Positions 11,336 to 22,139 of a stretch of 64,000 bases of DNA are shown piece after piece. Source of the DNA: Eublepharis macularius (lineage: Eukaryota > Chordata > Lepidosauria > Squamata > Eublepharidae). The stretch lies in NCBI RefSeq assembly GCF_028583425.1, contig NC_072791.1, positions 17,131,868-17,195,867 on the forward strand. Reading direction: 5' to 3'. Every line of letters begins with the position of its first letter. The stretch's first letter is position 1. The notes under the pieces were generated by a model, which was given only the letters and a program-made list of their open reading frames with translations, made no database searches and had not been told where the DNA came from. The translations under genes and the position numbers were made by a program.

Positions 11336-11824
11336 TACACAATGCCACAATGCCAATTTAAAGTTTTTTTTTTCTTACATTACAGCTGCTTTTTATTGCA
11401 CTGTATTATTTATAGCCTGCTTTTTGTTGCGTATTTTTTCATTGATTGTTGATACAATTCCTTTCTTCTGCATACTGTCCTATCAGCCCATGGATCCAAG
11501 TTGGTGTGGAAATAATTTAAATAAATAGATGCATAAACAGTGGCTGGCTGCAGCCGGACAGACTAAGAAACTCCAGGACCTAGGAGAGCTCCCAGTGAAA
11601 GCTATGCCAGGAAGTCCATGGCACAGCTGAGTCTTCCCCAAGCAGGCCTGAATGCCTGACAAAGCCCCACCTCTCACAGGAAGTAGCAAGAGATTGAAAG
11701 GGGTGGGGCTGCAACTTAGAGAGGAGCCCCTTGGCTCCATGAAATGATCTTCAGTTGTTCCTTTGGCCTTCCTCAGCTGGGACCTCTCGGAGAACACACT
11801 TCCTCAGACCAATTCTCTATTCCT

Positions 11825-12400
11825 TGGCTCAATCATCAACCAAAAGGGAGACTACAATGAAGAAAAAGATGGAGTCTTAGAAGAACAGCTGTGAGGCAGC
11901 TAGAGAAGATCCTAAAGATAAAGATGTCTCTCTGGGAACCAAGATCAAGATAATCCAAACTATGGTATTCCCCATTACTATGTGTGGCTGTGAAAGTTGG
12001 ACGGTGAAGAAAGCTGACAGGAAGAAAATGGATTCATTTGAAATGTGGTGCACTGGAGGAGAGTTTTGCGGATACCATGGACAGCCAAAAAGACAAATAA
12101 GTGGGTATTAGATCAAATCAAGCGTGAATTTTCCCTAGAAGCTAAAATGACAAAACTGAGGCTATCGTACTTTGGTCACATCAGGAGAAGACAAGATTCT
12201 CTGGAAAAGTCAATAATGCTAGGGAAAGTAGAAGGCAGTAGGAAAAGAGGAAGACCTAAAACGAGATGGCTTGAATCAATCAAAGAAGCCACGTCCTCCA
12301 GTTTGCAGGGTCTGAGCAAGTCTGTTAATGAGAGGATGTTTTGGAGGTCTTTCATTCATAGGGTTGCCATAGGTCGGAGGCGACTTGACAGCATATAACA
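11825..12400 (+). pseudogene. RTE/BovB-like LINE ORF2 C-terminus, right arm
   Basis: This is the inverted partner of the minus-strand copy at 10.35-10.94 kb. It opens with stops and a deletion near 11870-12040, then reads in frame from about 12045 through RIPWTAKKTNKWVLDQIKRE and GKVEGSRKRGRPKTRWLES to the same RRLDSI end. The frame loss is local, so it is a decayed duplicate. Confidence 0.82.
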
Positions 12401-12606
12401 CACACGCAAGCACGCACAACACAGAGTTTCCACCCGGAGCAGAGGAGTTCTGCATTTTGGACGTGATCCTTTGAGGCAGGATCAAGCACAAGAGGAAGCT
12501 AATGTGGGGCACTCCTCACTCCTACAGCTACCACTTCAAGGAACTAGTCAGTCCCCTGGTAAGACTACACCGTTCTCAAGACCTCATACAGCAGCTCTGC
12601 TTGCTA

Positions 12607-12790
12607 GGAAAAGTGGAAGGCAGTAGGAAAAGAGGAAAACCTAAAACAAGATGGCTTGACTCAATAAAAGAAGCCACGGCCTCCAGTTTGCACGATCTGA
12701 GCAAGTCTGTTACTGATAGGATTTTTGGAGGTCTTTCCTTCATAGTGTCACCATAGGCCAGAGGCAACTAGACGACACATAACAAACACA
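12607..12790 (+). pseudogene. RTE/BovB-like LINE 3' end fragment
   Basis: It begins GGAAAAGTGGAAGGCAGTAG and continues to the family's 3' end (CACCATAGGCCAGAGGCAAC). The encoded piece includes KRGKPKTRWLDSIKEAT. It directly follows the right arm of the inverted duplication. Confidence 0.72.
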
Positions 12791-13268
12791 CTTCAGACCA
12801 CTAGTACTGAACTGGCCAACTAGCCCAAAAGGTCTGCATTTCTGGAGTCAGAATCTAGCCATTTCTCTTCCTTCCGTGGGGAGCTCTTCTGATTCTAGGA
12901 CTGCTGGATTTGGCCATGGGAGATGCCTGGACAAATCAGCCTGGTTCCTGGTTATTTTTGGTCACTTTTGAAGTAGGATGGGCTGCAATTTCTTACCCTT
13001 GGAGAGAAAAGCTCACATAAAGCTGATGTATACTAAAACAAGCCATCATTCCATCAAGGTCAGTACTGTCTATTCAGACTGGCAATGGCTCTCTACACAC
13101 CGACAAAGCCACACACAAAATACACGATTCAACAATTATTTAAGAAGCATTAAAACAGAATTTTAAACAACAATATTTAAGTTAAAAAACGGACTTCTGT
13201 ATATAAATAGGGTTGACGGTCTGGAGGAAAATATCTTGTTTCAGACCCTTTAATAAAAGATTGGTGTT

Positions 13269-13350
13269 GGAATGTGCCATCACGTAATGGCTGATTTATG
13301 GTGACCCCTGCTAGCGTTTTCAAGGCAAGAGACTAACAAAGGTTGTTCAC
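13269..13350 (-). mobile_element. 5S-type SINE body fragment
   Basis: GGCTGATTTATGGTGACCCC and GCAAGAGACTAACAAAGGTT match the SINE body. The 5S-like head is missing; a truncated hAT MITE lies there instead. Confidence 0.65.
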
Positions 13351-13502
13351 CAGGGCTTTTTTTCAGCTGGAATGTGGTGGAACGGAGTTCCAGCACCTCT
13401 TGAAAATGGTCACGTGGCCGGTGGCCTCGCCCTCTGATCTCCAGACAGAGGGGATTTTAGATTGCCCTCCGTGCTGCTGGTGCGGAGGGCAATCTAAACT
13501 TT
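13351..13502. mobile_element. hAT MITE, CAGGGCTTTTTTTC family, truncated copy
   Basis: The left end and the palindromic centre (GGAGGGCAATCTAAACT) are present, but the right end is missing. It interrupts a 5S-type SINE remnant at 13269-13350. Confidence 0.75.
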
Positions 13503-14399
13503 GCCACCGTCTGGCAAAGATATTTTTTAAAAAAGAAACTACAACTTAGGCCAGCATCTGATCAATTAAGCCCCAAACACTCGAGAAAGAGTTAATTTCC
13601 CATTTTCTTCCTCGTGAAATGAACAAGCTGGTATAAAGGGAAAAGCAGGAACCTTCTGTTTAAAATTATAGCTGTAAGCAAAAGGTCCATTGAGCAGACC
13701 ATATTAGGCAAAGTGCAATCTTTTCTTGTAAAAAGTCTGCTGAAAAGTAGCTCTGCTGTCCCCCCTGTTGTAATCTGTCCACTTGTTTCCATTAGCCAAA
13801 GATATACAAGAGGCAATGTCTGAGATGCGGAGCTTCTCGTTTGGAAGAGAGGCCCACGGGCTGTTAATCTGTAAGGTGGCACCAGAGAGTGCCCCGAGCA
13901 GTGAAACACCCAATGGCGGGGAATATGTTTATTTCATTCCTATCACAAGTAAAACTTGCATGCAATTTTTCAGCTGTAGCTCCTGATTTCTCAGAGCAGC
14001 GGTTTAAAAACCACGTATAAAACCTTTGGAGTTTTTAAAAAAAAGATCAGACAAAGCCAGCTGAGAGAATCATCCTCTGTGTTGACGGTAAAAGACAATT
14101 CAGTGATAATCTCCTTGGCGATGCCTTCCAAAATAAAACACTGTCAATGAGAAGTATGGAGAGAAGGAGGGATGCAGGGAGGGTGCATGCCGCAGTGGCG
14201 GAGCACCTGCTTTGCCTGCAGAAGTTACCAAGTGACGTCCTTGGAATATTCCTGTACCAGGAGGGCAGGTAGCAGGCTCAGGGGACGACCCTGGAGACAC
14301 CCCTCCATCAATCAGAGGAGATGGTACGGGGCGAGAGGAACCAGCTTGAGCAGTCAGCATCCTTTGCTCTTTGGACCAGCTGGAGTTCCTATGGTAGGA

Positions 14400-14613
14400 G
14401 TTAGCCCACCATGTTAGTCTGTAGTCGCAAAATAGTAAAGAGTCCAGTAGCACCTTTCAGACTAACCAACTTTTTTGTAGCATAAGCTTTTGAGAACCAC
14501 AGCTCTCTTCGTCAGATGCATCTGATGAAAAGAGCTGTGGTTCTCGAAAGCTTATGCTACAAAAAAGTTGGTTAGTCTGAAAGGTGCTACTGGACTCTTT
14601 ACTATTCTTTTTG
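14400..14613. mobile_element. Near-perfect palindromic element with hammerhead centre
   Basis: The two arms (AGTCCAGTAGCACCTTTCAG on the left, its complement on the right) meet at GATGCATC near 14516-14523. The palindrome is about 180 bp long. Each arm carries a hammerhead-like motif, so a transcript from either strand would contain one. The right motif is intact (14518-14557). I see no clear target duplication. Confidence 0.8.
14518..14557 (+). ncRNA. Short hammerhead ribozyme motif in a palindromic element
   Basis: Stem I is GCAU (14518-14521) pairing with AUGC (14554-14557). The core is CUGAUGA (14522-14528) and GAAA (14546-14549). Stem III is the self-complementary AGCU (14549-14552), and the predicted cut follows U14553. 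Stem II is weak in this copy: GAG (14532-14534) can pair with CTC (14543-14545). The opposite-strand arm (14478-14520) has the same layout but AAAA in place of GAAA, so that one is probably dead. Confidence 0.7.
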
Positions 14614-14746
14614 TTGTAAATGATAGGATGCAGCTTATCCTCAATGGAGGGGCAATACAGGAGAGAGAAGACTCTTCCAAAGCTCTGAGAGACATAGACC
14701 GTTTAGGCCTTTTCAAGTCAGAAATCAGTAGCTTGAATTGGAGTGG

Positions 14747-14967
14747 AAAAGAGCAAGAGTCCAGTAGCACCTATAAGACTTAACAAAATTTGTGGGCCTT
14801 CATGAGTCACAGCTCACTTCTTCAGCAAGAGTATAATACTGGGATCTGAAGAAGTGAGCTGTGAGTCATGAAAGCTCATAGCTCACTACAGATGTTGTTA
14901 GTCTTGTAGGTGTTACTGGACTCTTGTTCTTTTCCTCGGCTACAGACAGACTAACACGGCTGCCCGT
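14747..14967. mobile_element. Palindromic PLE-related element with 15-bp target duplication
   Basis: CTTGAATTGGAGTGG (14732-14746) and CTTGAATTGGTGTGG (14968-14982) flank it. Inside are AGTCCAGTAGCACCTATAAG and, inverted, GTAGGTGTTACTGGACTC, then CTAACACGGCTGCCCGT. The plus-strand hammerhead motif is mostly intact (14846-14877). Confidence 0.82.
14846..14877 (+). ncRNA. Partly decayed hammerhead motif
   Basis: CUGAAGA (14846-14852), a stem II built on GTGA and TCAT, GAAA (14870-14873) and AGCU (14873-14876) followed by C14877 are all present. Stem I is reduced to about two pairs. The minus-strand arm of the same element keeps CUGAAGA but has GAAG in place of GAAA. Confidence 0.5.
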
Positions 14968-15197
14968 CTTGAATTGGTGTGGGTTTTGATCGGGATATTG
15001 CTGAAGTGGCTGCATGAGGTTTGGGAGGAAAGGAGCATTCATGATCGCATCTCAAGCCCTGTTTGGTCAATATGAGTTTGGTGCTCCAACCTTCCATAAC
15101 AGAAGAGAGCATTCCTCGTAATCGTCTCACTATGTGGAGTTGCCATTTTGCATGAATAGGACAATGACTTATTATCCAGCTTGGGTATGTGCAAATG

Positions 15198-15415
15198 TGT
15201 GTGGTGGAGAACAACCTCAAGTCATAGCTGACTTATGGCAACCCCTGGTAGGGTTTTCATGGCAAGAGACTAACAGAGGTGGTGTGCCATTGCCTGCCTC
15301 TGCAACCCTGGTCCTTGCTGGAGGTCTCCCATCCAAGTACTAACCAAGGCTGACCTTGTTTAGCTTCTGAGATCTGACGAGATCAAGCTCACCTGGGCTA
15401 TCCAAGTTAGGGTAT
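15198..15415 (-). mobile_element. 5S rRNA-derived SINE
   Basis: The right part (GGTCTCCCATCCAAGTACTA, then TTTAGCTTCTGAGATCTGAC) is the complement of 5S rRNA around its internal promoter. The left part (GCTGACTTATGGCAACCCCT, GTTTTCATGGCAAGAGACTA) is the SINE body. It is therefore a minus-strand SINE with a 5S-like head. Confidence 0.85.
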
Positions 15416-16061
15416 ACGTAAATGTGTACCCTCCAGATTTTCAATCATGCATGCCAAAGCTACGCACGTTGCCCTATTCTCTTAAAATGAGGACTGTGCA
15501 TTTTGAGTGGATCAAGCATGATGCAATTGTGACGACCGAAAAGAAGTCCAGTTCCAGGCGCTTGACGGTTCTGAGGCAGAGGGGAGGCCTTTTACCAATA
15601 AAAAGAGACAAGAGTCTGCGTCATAGACTTAGCTAGCGTTTCCCATGCCCTCTCAACAAGGACCCTGCCATGCATCATCCCGAGAAGGTATCTCACTCAT
15701 GCCTTCAGGCTGAAGAATTGGTGCCAAACCACGTCTGCCTTCTTTTCGGGAACATCTGTGCCAGGTGGGAGAAACACGGTCTGTAATGAGAAAGTCACCG
15801 TGTGGTCGGAAGACACGTCAAGCAGCAACTTTCAGGAAGATCAACAGCAATGGCTTTTAAAGGCCGTTTCGACAAATGCATGAAGGGTATGTTCAGCCAT
15901 GGGAAAATGGAGCCTCTGTGGTCAGAGGCGGCAAACTTGCAAATCCCCCTAGGGGGAAGGGGGAATGGGTATTTCCAAGTACACTGCTCTCTAGTCCCTT
16001 TCTGGAAGCCTTTCAGAGGTAGCTGTGGTTACATCATGGAAAACAGGATCCTGGACTGCAC

Positions 16062-16300
16062 TGGTGTGATGTAGTTGTTAGAATGTCAGTCTAGGATCTG
16101 GGGGACCCAGGATTCATTCCCTTCTCTGGCATGGAATCTTGCTGGGTGATCTTGGGCCAGTCACACCCTCTCAGCCTAACCAACCTCACAGGGTTGTTGT
16201 GAGGATAAAATAGAGGAGAATAAGGTAAGCTGTTTGGTTCCCTTTGGGGGCGACAGTTAATAAAGTTAATGAAGTTAATAAATTAATAAATAAGACTAGA
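16062..16300 (+). mobile_element. tRNA-derived SINE, second family
   Basis: The head (GTAGTTGTTAGAATGTCAGT, GACCCAGGATTCATTCCC) is tRNA-like. The body is GATCTTGGGCCAGTCACA and CCTCACAGGGTTGTTGTGAG, and the tail is AATAAATTAATAAATAAGA. Confidence 0.75.
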
Positions 16301-16476
16301 TGGATTGGGGCCTCATCCATTAGGATTCCTCTTATATTCTTAAGCAGGTGTGGTCTGTGTCTGGATGGGAGATCTCATGGGAAGCCTGCATTGCTACTTT
16401 TAATCCCATGACAAATAATTAAATCAATAATGTACTATTTTGGAGGAACCTGCAATACTTCACCAGGGGCAAGTCA

Positions 16477-17228
16477 TAGAATCATAGAATCATAGAGATG
16501 GAAGGGGCCATACAGACCATCTAGTCCAACCCCGTGCCCAGTGCAGGATCAGCCTAAAGCATTCCTGACAAATATTCATCCAGTCTCTTCTTGAAAACTG
16601 CCAGTGAGGGGGAGCTCACCACTGCCCTAGGCAGCTGATTCCACTTTTGAACTACTATGACCATGAAAAAGTTCTTCCTAATATCCAGCCGGTACCTTTG
16701 TGCATGTAATTTAAGTCCATTGCTTCAGGTCCTACCCTCTGCTGCCAACTGGAACAGCTCCCTGCCCTCCAAATGACAGCCTTTCAAATACTTAAAGAGA
16801 GCAATCATGTCCCCCCTCATTCTCCTCTTCTCCAAACTAAACATTCCCAAGGCCCTCAGCCTTTCCTCGTAGGGCTCAGTCTCCAGACCCCTGATCATCC
16901 TCGTCGCTCTCCTCTGCACCCTCTCGATTTTGTCCACATCCTTTTTGAAGTGAGGCCTCCAGAACTGCACACAGTACTCCAGGTGCAGCCTGACCAAGGC
17001 AGTATAGAGAGGGGCTATGACCTGCGATTTCGACGCTATGGCCCCTTTGATACAACCCAGGATTGAATTGGCCTTTTTTGCCACCACATCACACTGACTG
17101 CTCATATTTAGTTTACAGTCCACTCTTACCCCAAGATCTCTTTCACATATACTACTCCCCAGAAGTGTATCAATGTTAAATGGACTTTCTCCTAAGAAAC
17201 TATGTAAGGGACTATCATAGCTCTCCAC
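16477..17228 (-). mobile_element. CR1 LINE 3' end with ORF2 remnant
   Basis: On the plus strand the copy starts with the CR1 3' terminus ATAGAATCATAGAATCATAG and then TCTAGTCCAACCCC. The minus-strand frame 16725-17228 gives a CR1 ORF2 C-terminus with LGVRVDCKLNMSSQCDVVAK, HLEYCVQFWRPHFKKDVDKI and ERVQRRATRMIRGLE. The rest of ORF2 is missing through 5' truncation. Confidence 0.88.
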
Positions 17229-18479
17229 AGCTTCAGAAAAAAACCAGTGCCTTTGTGAGGTCGGCAGCCATTAGACCAATCTCCATCTTCCCCTCTGACC
17301 TATCTGCAAGCCTAGCAACCTTCTAGTTAACCTCTCAGGGAGCAAAAGGTCAACAGTGAAGGTGCCCCCATGTGTTGGCCTCAACAAATAAATGCACCTT
17401 GATTGTGTGAGAAAACCACTCTTTATGTAGAAATGCTCTACTACCCTTGAATTTTCCTTTTTCCTTTCTGCCCACCTGCTGACAACCGTCTGTGTCAAGC
17501 CTTGCACATAATGCATTACAGATGTGAATTTTTTTTTGGTATAATCGGAATAAACAATCATCTGCTGCCTATTCTTCATCCACCCAGTTTTTCTCTCAGG
17601 CACTTCACTACCAAGCCAGCCTGGAAACCACGGTAACACGTTAAAAAGTTACTGCATAAACAAACAAGAAGCAAGCAACCTTCTCCAGCAAGATGGTGAA
17701 AAAAAAACATAAATTATCGAGCCTTTAAACAAATGGTAGAGGCTTTCCTTATTAGGCTTTAAGGCCTCCTGTGTGTATGTACACACCCCTTGTAGAGCCC
17801 TTTCCCTTTCAGGGTCTGCAGATCTGTGTGTATATGCGCGCGCGCACACACACACACACGTATTGTCATTTCTTTGCATAGATTCAGGAGCCTGCAGCTA
17901 TCATTCCATAGAATAATCTGGATTTAAGGGTCACTTCGAGATAGTCTGGTGGTCTGGCAGAGTAACGCTCTGCATTGATTCATGGGAAGAAATGTTTTGG
18001 GTCTGCAACTTATGTCAAATTCTTCTTGTGGAAAAAACACACGCCTGCATGGGATTCCAGGAACGTGCTGTCCATCGACTCCAGTAAATTGTTTCCTTGA
18101 CACGTACCAAGTCAAGTCAAGAGCCGGTGATCTTTGTCAGGCCTCTATAAGACGAGGGGACAGAGGCCATACCTTTGGTAACTGTTGACAGTTAAGCACC
18201 GGTTAACTTCTGTCCATTGGGCGATCCTTCTCACAGCCAACAGATACGACGTATTTTGTCACAAGTTGACTCGCTTTCCCTGTAGCGAGTCAGCTTTTCC
18301 CCTCAGCAGCTGTGGGGAACTTTGTTTTTAAAACCCGCAGGCGCCCAATTTGGCTTAGGACTGCAGTGTGGAAGGGAAGCCGCCAAACTGGGCCCCCCAA
18401 TGCTTTAAACACAACATTCTGCACAGTTACGGGGTGGCTGTGGGGAAAGCAAGCGGACTCGTGAAAAACGTATCATGTA
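17229..18479. other. Unrecognised intergenic DNA
   Basis: Only a short microsatellite (17835-17862) stands out. The open frames are short and unrelated. Confidence 0.5.
17835..17862. repeat. (GC)n(AC)n microsatellite
   Basis: Alternating GCGCGCGC followed by ACACACACACACAC. Confidence 0.9.
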
Positions 18480-18830
18480 GAGCCGAGCGACAAGTGACGC
18501 CTGACACAGGTTGGACGCTTGTCAGCTTCCCTCAAGTTTTGATGGGAAATGTAGGCGTCCTGGTCTTACAGCTTGGCTCTCCATTTAATTGAAGTTTACG
18601 AACCTCCCCCCCCACACACACACACACAGCGGAGGGGAAGGGGGGCACCCAGCAAGAGCCCGATGCCTGCACTCCCCTCCCGACCACATGTTCTCCCTCC
18701 CGTAGACTGCTGCTCTTTAAACTTCAATTAAATGGAGAGCCAAGCTGCAAGACCAGGATGCCTACATTTCCCATCAAAACTTGAGGGAAGCTGAGAAGAG
18801 TCCAACCTGTGTCAGGTGTAGCTTGGCTCA
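18480..18830. mobile_element. Inverted-repeat (MITE-like) element
   Basis: Arms of about 115 bp (18480-18598 and 18718-18830) pair: CCTGACACAGGTTGGACGCT against GAGTCCAACCTGTGTCAGGT, and GAGAGCCAAGCTGCAAGACC against its complement. The spacer holds a short CA run. No target duplication is clear. Confidence 0.72.
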
Positions 18831-20085
18831 TAGTTTGGCTCTCAGAGTTGCCCTAGATGTGACCCAGGAGACCTGTGATTAAGATCTCCTGTGATATTTT
18901 AATTTTCTTTTTAAATGAATGAGCAGCTGCACACAGCTTAGGGTGCCCAGGTATCCCACTGCCAGGTTATTGCTGCTCCAAACTCCTGCAAAAATAAAGA
19001 AAAAAAGTTTTATTCTATTCCTAGAAGTAAGGGCAGACAGTATTCAGTAACAGAGGAAACGATGAAAAAAAAGAAGAAGAAAGTCTTGAATAGTGTGTAA
19101 ATAAATATTATTAATCAGTGGGAGTGACTCAGAAAATAAATGAAATGACCTGTTAGAACATTAATCTTCTAACTGATAACTGGGGTGCATCCACAACCCA
19201 GCCCGTTTATCTTCCCTCGTTTGAGGAAATAGTAATCAAGAGCTCATGTTACGATTATAAAGACTGTTGGGGCTTTAACAGGTGAATGACAGGCAGAAAT
19301 ACAGCAGGGAAAGCTTTTGCCAACTCGTGCCGTAACCTCACAGGGAAATGCTGCCTCTGTGGAATTTATGCCAGACGGGTGACTGTTGAAGGTGCAGAAG
19401 TCGTGAGGGGAAAACCTGTGGCAGCCCTCATCTGGCTCCATCCTTCCATCCTTGATATGGGAAATGGGTCACAGGCTCACAGTCTGCTTTGCACCCATCA
19501 AGAACGGGAGTCTCTCACAGGTTTGTGGTATTTTGTATGGAGGGAGAAGCAGTGAAGGCCTTTTGGCAAGGAGCAGAGGGCAAGGGCAATCTACCATTTT
19601 ATTCTGAGAGAAAAACCTAACGGATGTGGAATACAACTCTTTCATTCTTCTGTTAGCTTTTATCTGTTGACACTACTAGGACTTGACAGTGCATGGAAGA
19701 GTCTTCTGTTCTCCAGAGGACAATATATTCACACGTGTGTGAGGGGCAGTGTGCTGGGGAGGCTACTGGAGGGCATCTTGCTCATATCCATCTGATAAGC
19801 CTCCCTACCAGGCTCCTGTTAGGGGAGGGCAGTATAGTAATCTTGCCCCCCATATGAATTCAATTCAATATATTCAATTCAATTTATTACGGTCATAGGA
19901 CCAGCAATTACAAATTGATCACCGAAGGTTGAAATTTAAAATACATTTTAAAAAAACAGTTACAAATTATAAAATCAAACTATACATCTAAAATCTTTGA
20001 AAGGGCACATTAATTCAAAATTCTGTCAATCAAGGATTTTCGTTTCCAAATTGCTAGTGAACAGAACTTAGCTACCACATATGAG

Positions 20086-20315
20086 CAGGGCTTTTTTTGT
20101 GGAAAAAGAGGTGGTGGAACTCAGTGGGTTGCCCTCGGCAAAAGTGGTCACGTGGCTGGTGGCCCTGCCCCCTGATCTCCAGACAGAGGGGAGTTTAGAT
20201 CGCACTCTGCGCTGCTTGGATCTGGAGATCAGGGGGCGGGGCCACCAGCCATGTGACCATTTTCAAGAGGTTCCGGAACTCCGTTCCCCCGCATTCCAGC
20301 TGAAAAAAAGCCCTG
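20086..20315. mobile_element. hAT MITE, CAGGGCTTTTTTTC family, copy 2
   Basis: A complete 230-bp copy with ends CAGGGCTTTTTTTG and AAAAAAAGCCCTG and an exact 8-bp duplication CATATGAG (20078-20085 and 20316-20323). The interior is a stem-loop-like inverted repeat with no coding capacity. Confidence 0.92.
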
Positions 20316-20769
20316 CATATGAGACAGATTTCTGAGTGTCTTCTAAGAGATATTCCCACAGAGTTTCGGTCTTAAATTTTATAAAATATTGCAAAGGCCT
20401 AAACTTAGTGAGAAGTGAAATAATCGAGTTCTTTCTTCTTGGTAAAACTCACAATGCAGCGAGATATGTACAACTAACTCAACGACGTTTTCAGAGCAGG
20501 GACAGCAACGCTGCTGTAATGGTAGGTGACGGAACCTGCCATATAAAACTGCAGAGGGAAGTGCGTCAAAACGCGCTCTTGAAAAGGCTCATCTGCACCC
20601 CTCATACGTGATATCCAACAGGTATGATGACACTGAGTAATATGGCTGCCTTTTTAGGATACTGTACTTTATAGGAAGCATTGCTTCATTCTTTTGGAAT
20701 TCAATATCAGTCACATACATCCCCCATATGAGAAAGCTACAGTGTGACCGGAACAGCTGAAACCCTCGT

Positions 20770-20960
20770 CCCTGCGTTTTTAGCAGGGGTGGATGAAATG
20801 GACAGCAGTCTTGGAACTGGATTTTACCGTGTATGATGATGCGATTTTTATTCTTGTTTTTAAATGTATTTATATTTGTTGAATTATACCTTTTGTAATT
20901 TACCTTGAGCCCGCTTATGGAGAGGGCGGGCTAGAAATCAAATAAATCAATCATTATAAT
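20770..20960 (+). mobile_element. L2-like LINE 3' tail
   Basis: TATTCTTGTTTTTAAATG, then TACCTTGAGCCCGCTTATGG, then GGGCTAGAAATCAAATAAATC are typical of L2-type reptile LINE 3' ends. There is no coding sequence. Confidence 0.6.
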
Positions 20961-21284
20961 CATTAATATGTATTGAGACTGGAAGGCAATTGCAGTGCTT
21001 CAAGTAATCAACATTTATTGAACAAATAACCAATAACAGGGAACAACAACTGCAGCCTCTCTAACTGGCTGTAATTGTCACGTCACAGGCGCTCTCAGCT
21101 CTGAGAACGAGTGCCTCCACCCCCAAAACTACAGTGGCCCCAACAGTCCAAATACATAACAATCATAACCTTAACTCTAACCTTCCCCCAAGAAAACTAG
21201 AGCCAGCCCTTCCCTTGTTCACATGCATGGAAACACCGCTCCATTGGCCTGGTCCCAGCTTTTAAAGGCATAAGAGACTCTGTG

Positions 21285-21485
21285 GTTATGGATGGTGCCC
21301 ATAAGTCATAGCTGACTTACGGGTTTCATGGCAAGAGACTACCAGAGGTGGTTTGCCGTTGCCTGCCTCTGCAACTCTGGTCTTCGTTGGAGGTCTCCCA
21401 TCCAATTACTAACCAAGGCCAACCCTGCATAGCTTCTGAGATCAGACGAGATCAGGCTCTCCTGGGCTATCCAGGTCAGGGCAAG
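21285..21485 (-). mobile_element. 5S rRNA-derived SINE
   Basis: Same arrangement as the copy at 15.2 kb: GTCATAGCTGACTTACGG, GGTCTCCCATCCAATTACTA and GAGATCAGACGAGATCAGGC. A short deletion removes part of the body after GACTTAC. Confidence 0.83.
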
Positions 21486-21758
21486 GAATTCTGTAGGGAG
21501 GGGGGAAACCCACAAGCCCTTGCTCTGTTCATTTCTCCCATACTCCCTAAAGGAAACAGCTTAAGCACTGCAAATACAAAGGTTATCTAGCCTCAGATAA
21601 TTATTTGGCAGCAAGGCATTCGAGGCTCCCATTATTGACAGATTAAACACTGTCTCCCTTTATAGCTGATAGATCCAGAGGAGTTAGCCGTGTTAGCCTG
21701 CAGTTGCAAAATAATAAAGAGTCCAGTAGCACCTTTAAGACTAACCAACTTTATGGTA

Positions 21759-21798
21759 GCATAAGCTTTCGAGAACCACAGCTCTTTTCATCAGATGC
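21759..21798 (-). ncRNA. Short hammerhead ribozyme motif, minus-strand arm
   Basis: Read on the minus strand, this 40-nt motif has GCAU, CUGAUGA (21794-21788), a stem II region, GAAA (21770-21767), AGCU (21767-21764), U at 21763 and the closing AUGC (21762-21759). All core bases are intact. It faces a second motif on the plus strand about 30 bp away, within one palindromic element. Confidence 0.68.
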
Positions 21799-21826
21799 AT
21801 CTGATGAAGAGAGCTGTAGCTCAGAT

Positions 21827-21866
21827 GCATCTGACGAAAAAAGCTGTGGCTCTCGAAAGCTTATGC
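21827..21866 (+). ncRNA. Short hammerhead ribozyme motif, plus-strand arm
   Basis: This has GCAU (21827-21830), CUGACGA (21831-21837), GAAA (21855-21858), AGCU (21858-21861), U21862 and AUGC (21863-21866). Stem II has lost some pairs through G-to-A changes; only the inner AGC/GCU pairs and one outer A-U remain. The core is intact but folding may be weak. Confidence 0.6.
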
Positions 21867-22139
21867 AATAATAAAGTTGGTTAGTCTTAAAGGTGCTACT
21901 GGACTCTTTATAGCTGAGCTACTTATGATGTTATTGGATCCCCTGGATTTTTTAAAAACATTAACAAAATAGCTTGTGGGTGCGGATCCGGGCTGTAGTG
22001 TGACGGCATGGCCCTTAACCATTTTCACTCTCATGCAGAGGCACACAGTTTTCCCACCAGAATTTGGTTCCCTGAATTGTTCTTAGCCCAAGAAGCAAAA
22101 ATAAAATGGAGACATGCAATACAGGCCTCTTCACTAGCT

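Larger units (their letters stand above)
10151..12606. repeat. Inverted duplication with ~0.78-kb arms
   Basis: The left arm (about 10151-10938) and right arm (about 11825-12606) are inverted copies of each other, differing by scattered substitutions. They enclose an 885-bp spacer. Each arm contains a BovB-like LINE ORF2 end plus about 250 bp of non-LINE sequence (AGCTGCTGTATGAGGTCTTG to the shared microsatellite-like GCGTGCTTGCGTGTG). Because flanking non-LINE sequence is shared, this is a segmental inverted duplication rather than two separate LINE insertions. Confidence 0.88.
12791..14399. other. Mostly unrecognised intergenic DNA
   Basis: Apart from the SINE fragment and truncated hAT at 13269-13502, no gene or repeat was identified. 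Confidence 0.5.
21670..21906. mobile_element. Palindromic PLE-related element with two facing hammerhead motifs
   Basis: TTTATAGCTGA flanks it (21659-21669 and 21907-21917). The left arm runs from GATCCAGAGGAGTTAGCC to AGTCCAGTAGCACCTTTAAG, and the right arm mirrors it. The centre repeats AGATGCATCTGA(T/C)GAA, so one hammerhead points each way, with a short internal duplication between them. Confidence 0.85.

Noticed and set aside
14478..14520. Minus-strand hammerhead in the 14.4-kb palindrome
   Set aside because: The invariant G12 is changed (AAAA in place of GAAA), so it is listed only as a dead partner.
20990..21290. Possible LTR with a reversed AATAAA
   Set aside because: No TG...CA ends or target duplication could be placed; it stays unassigned.
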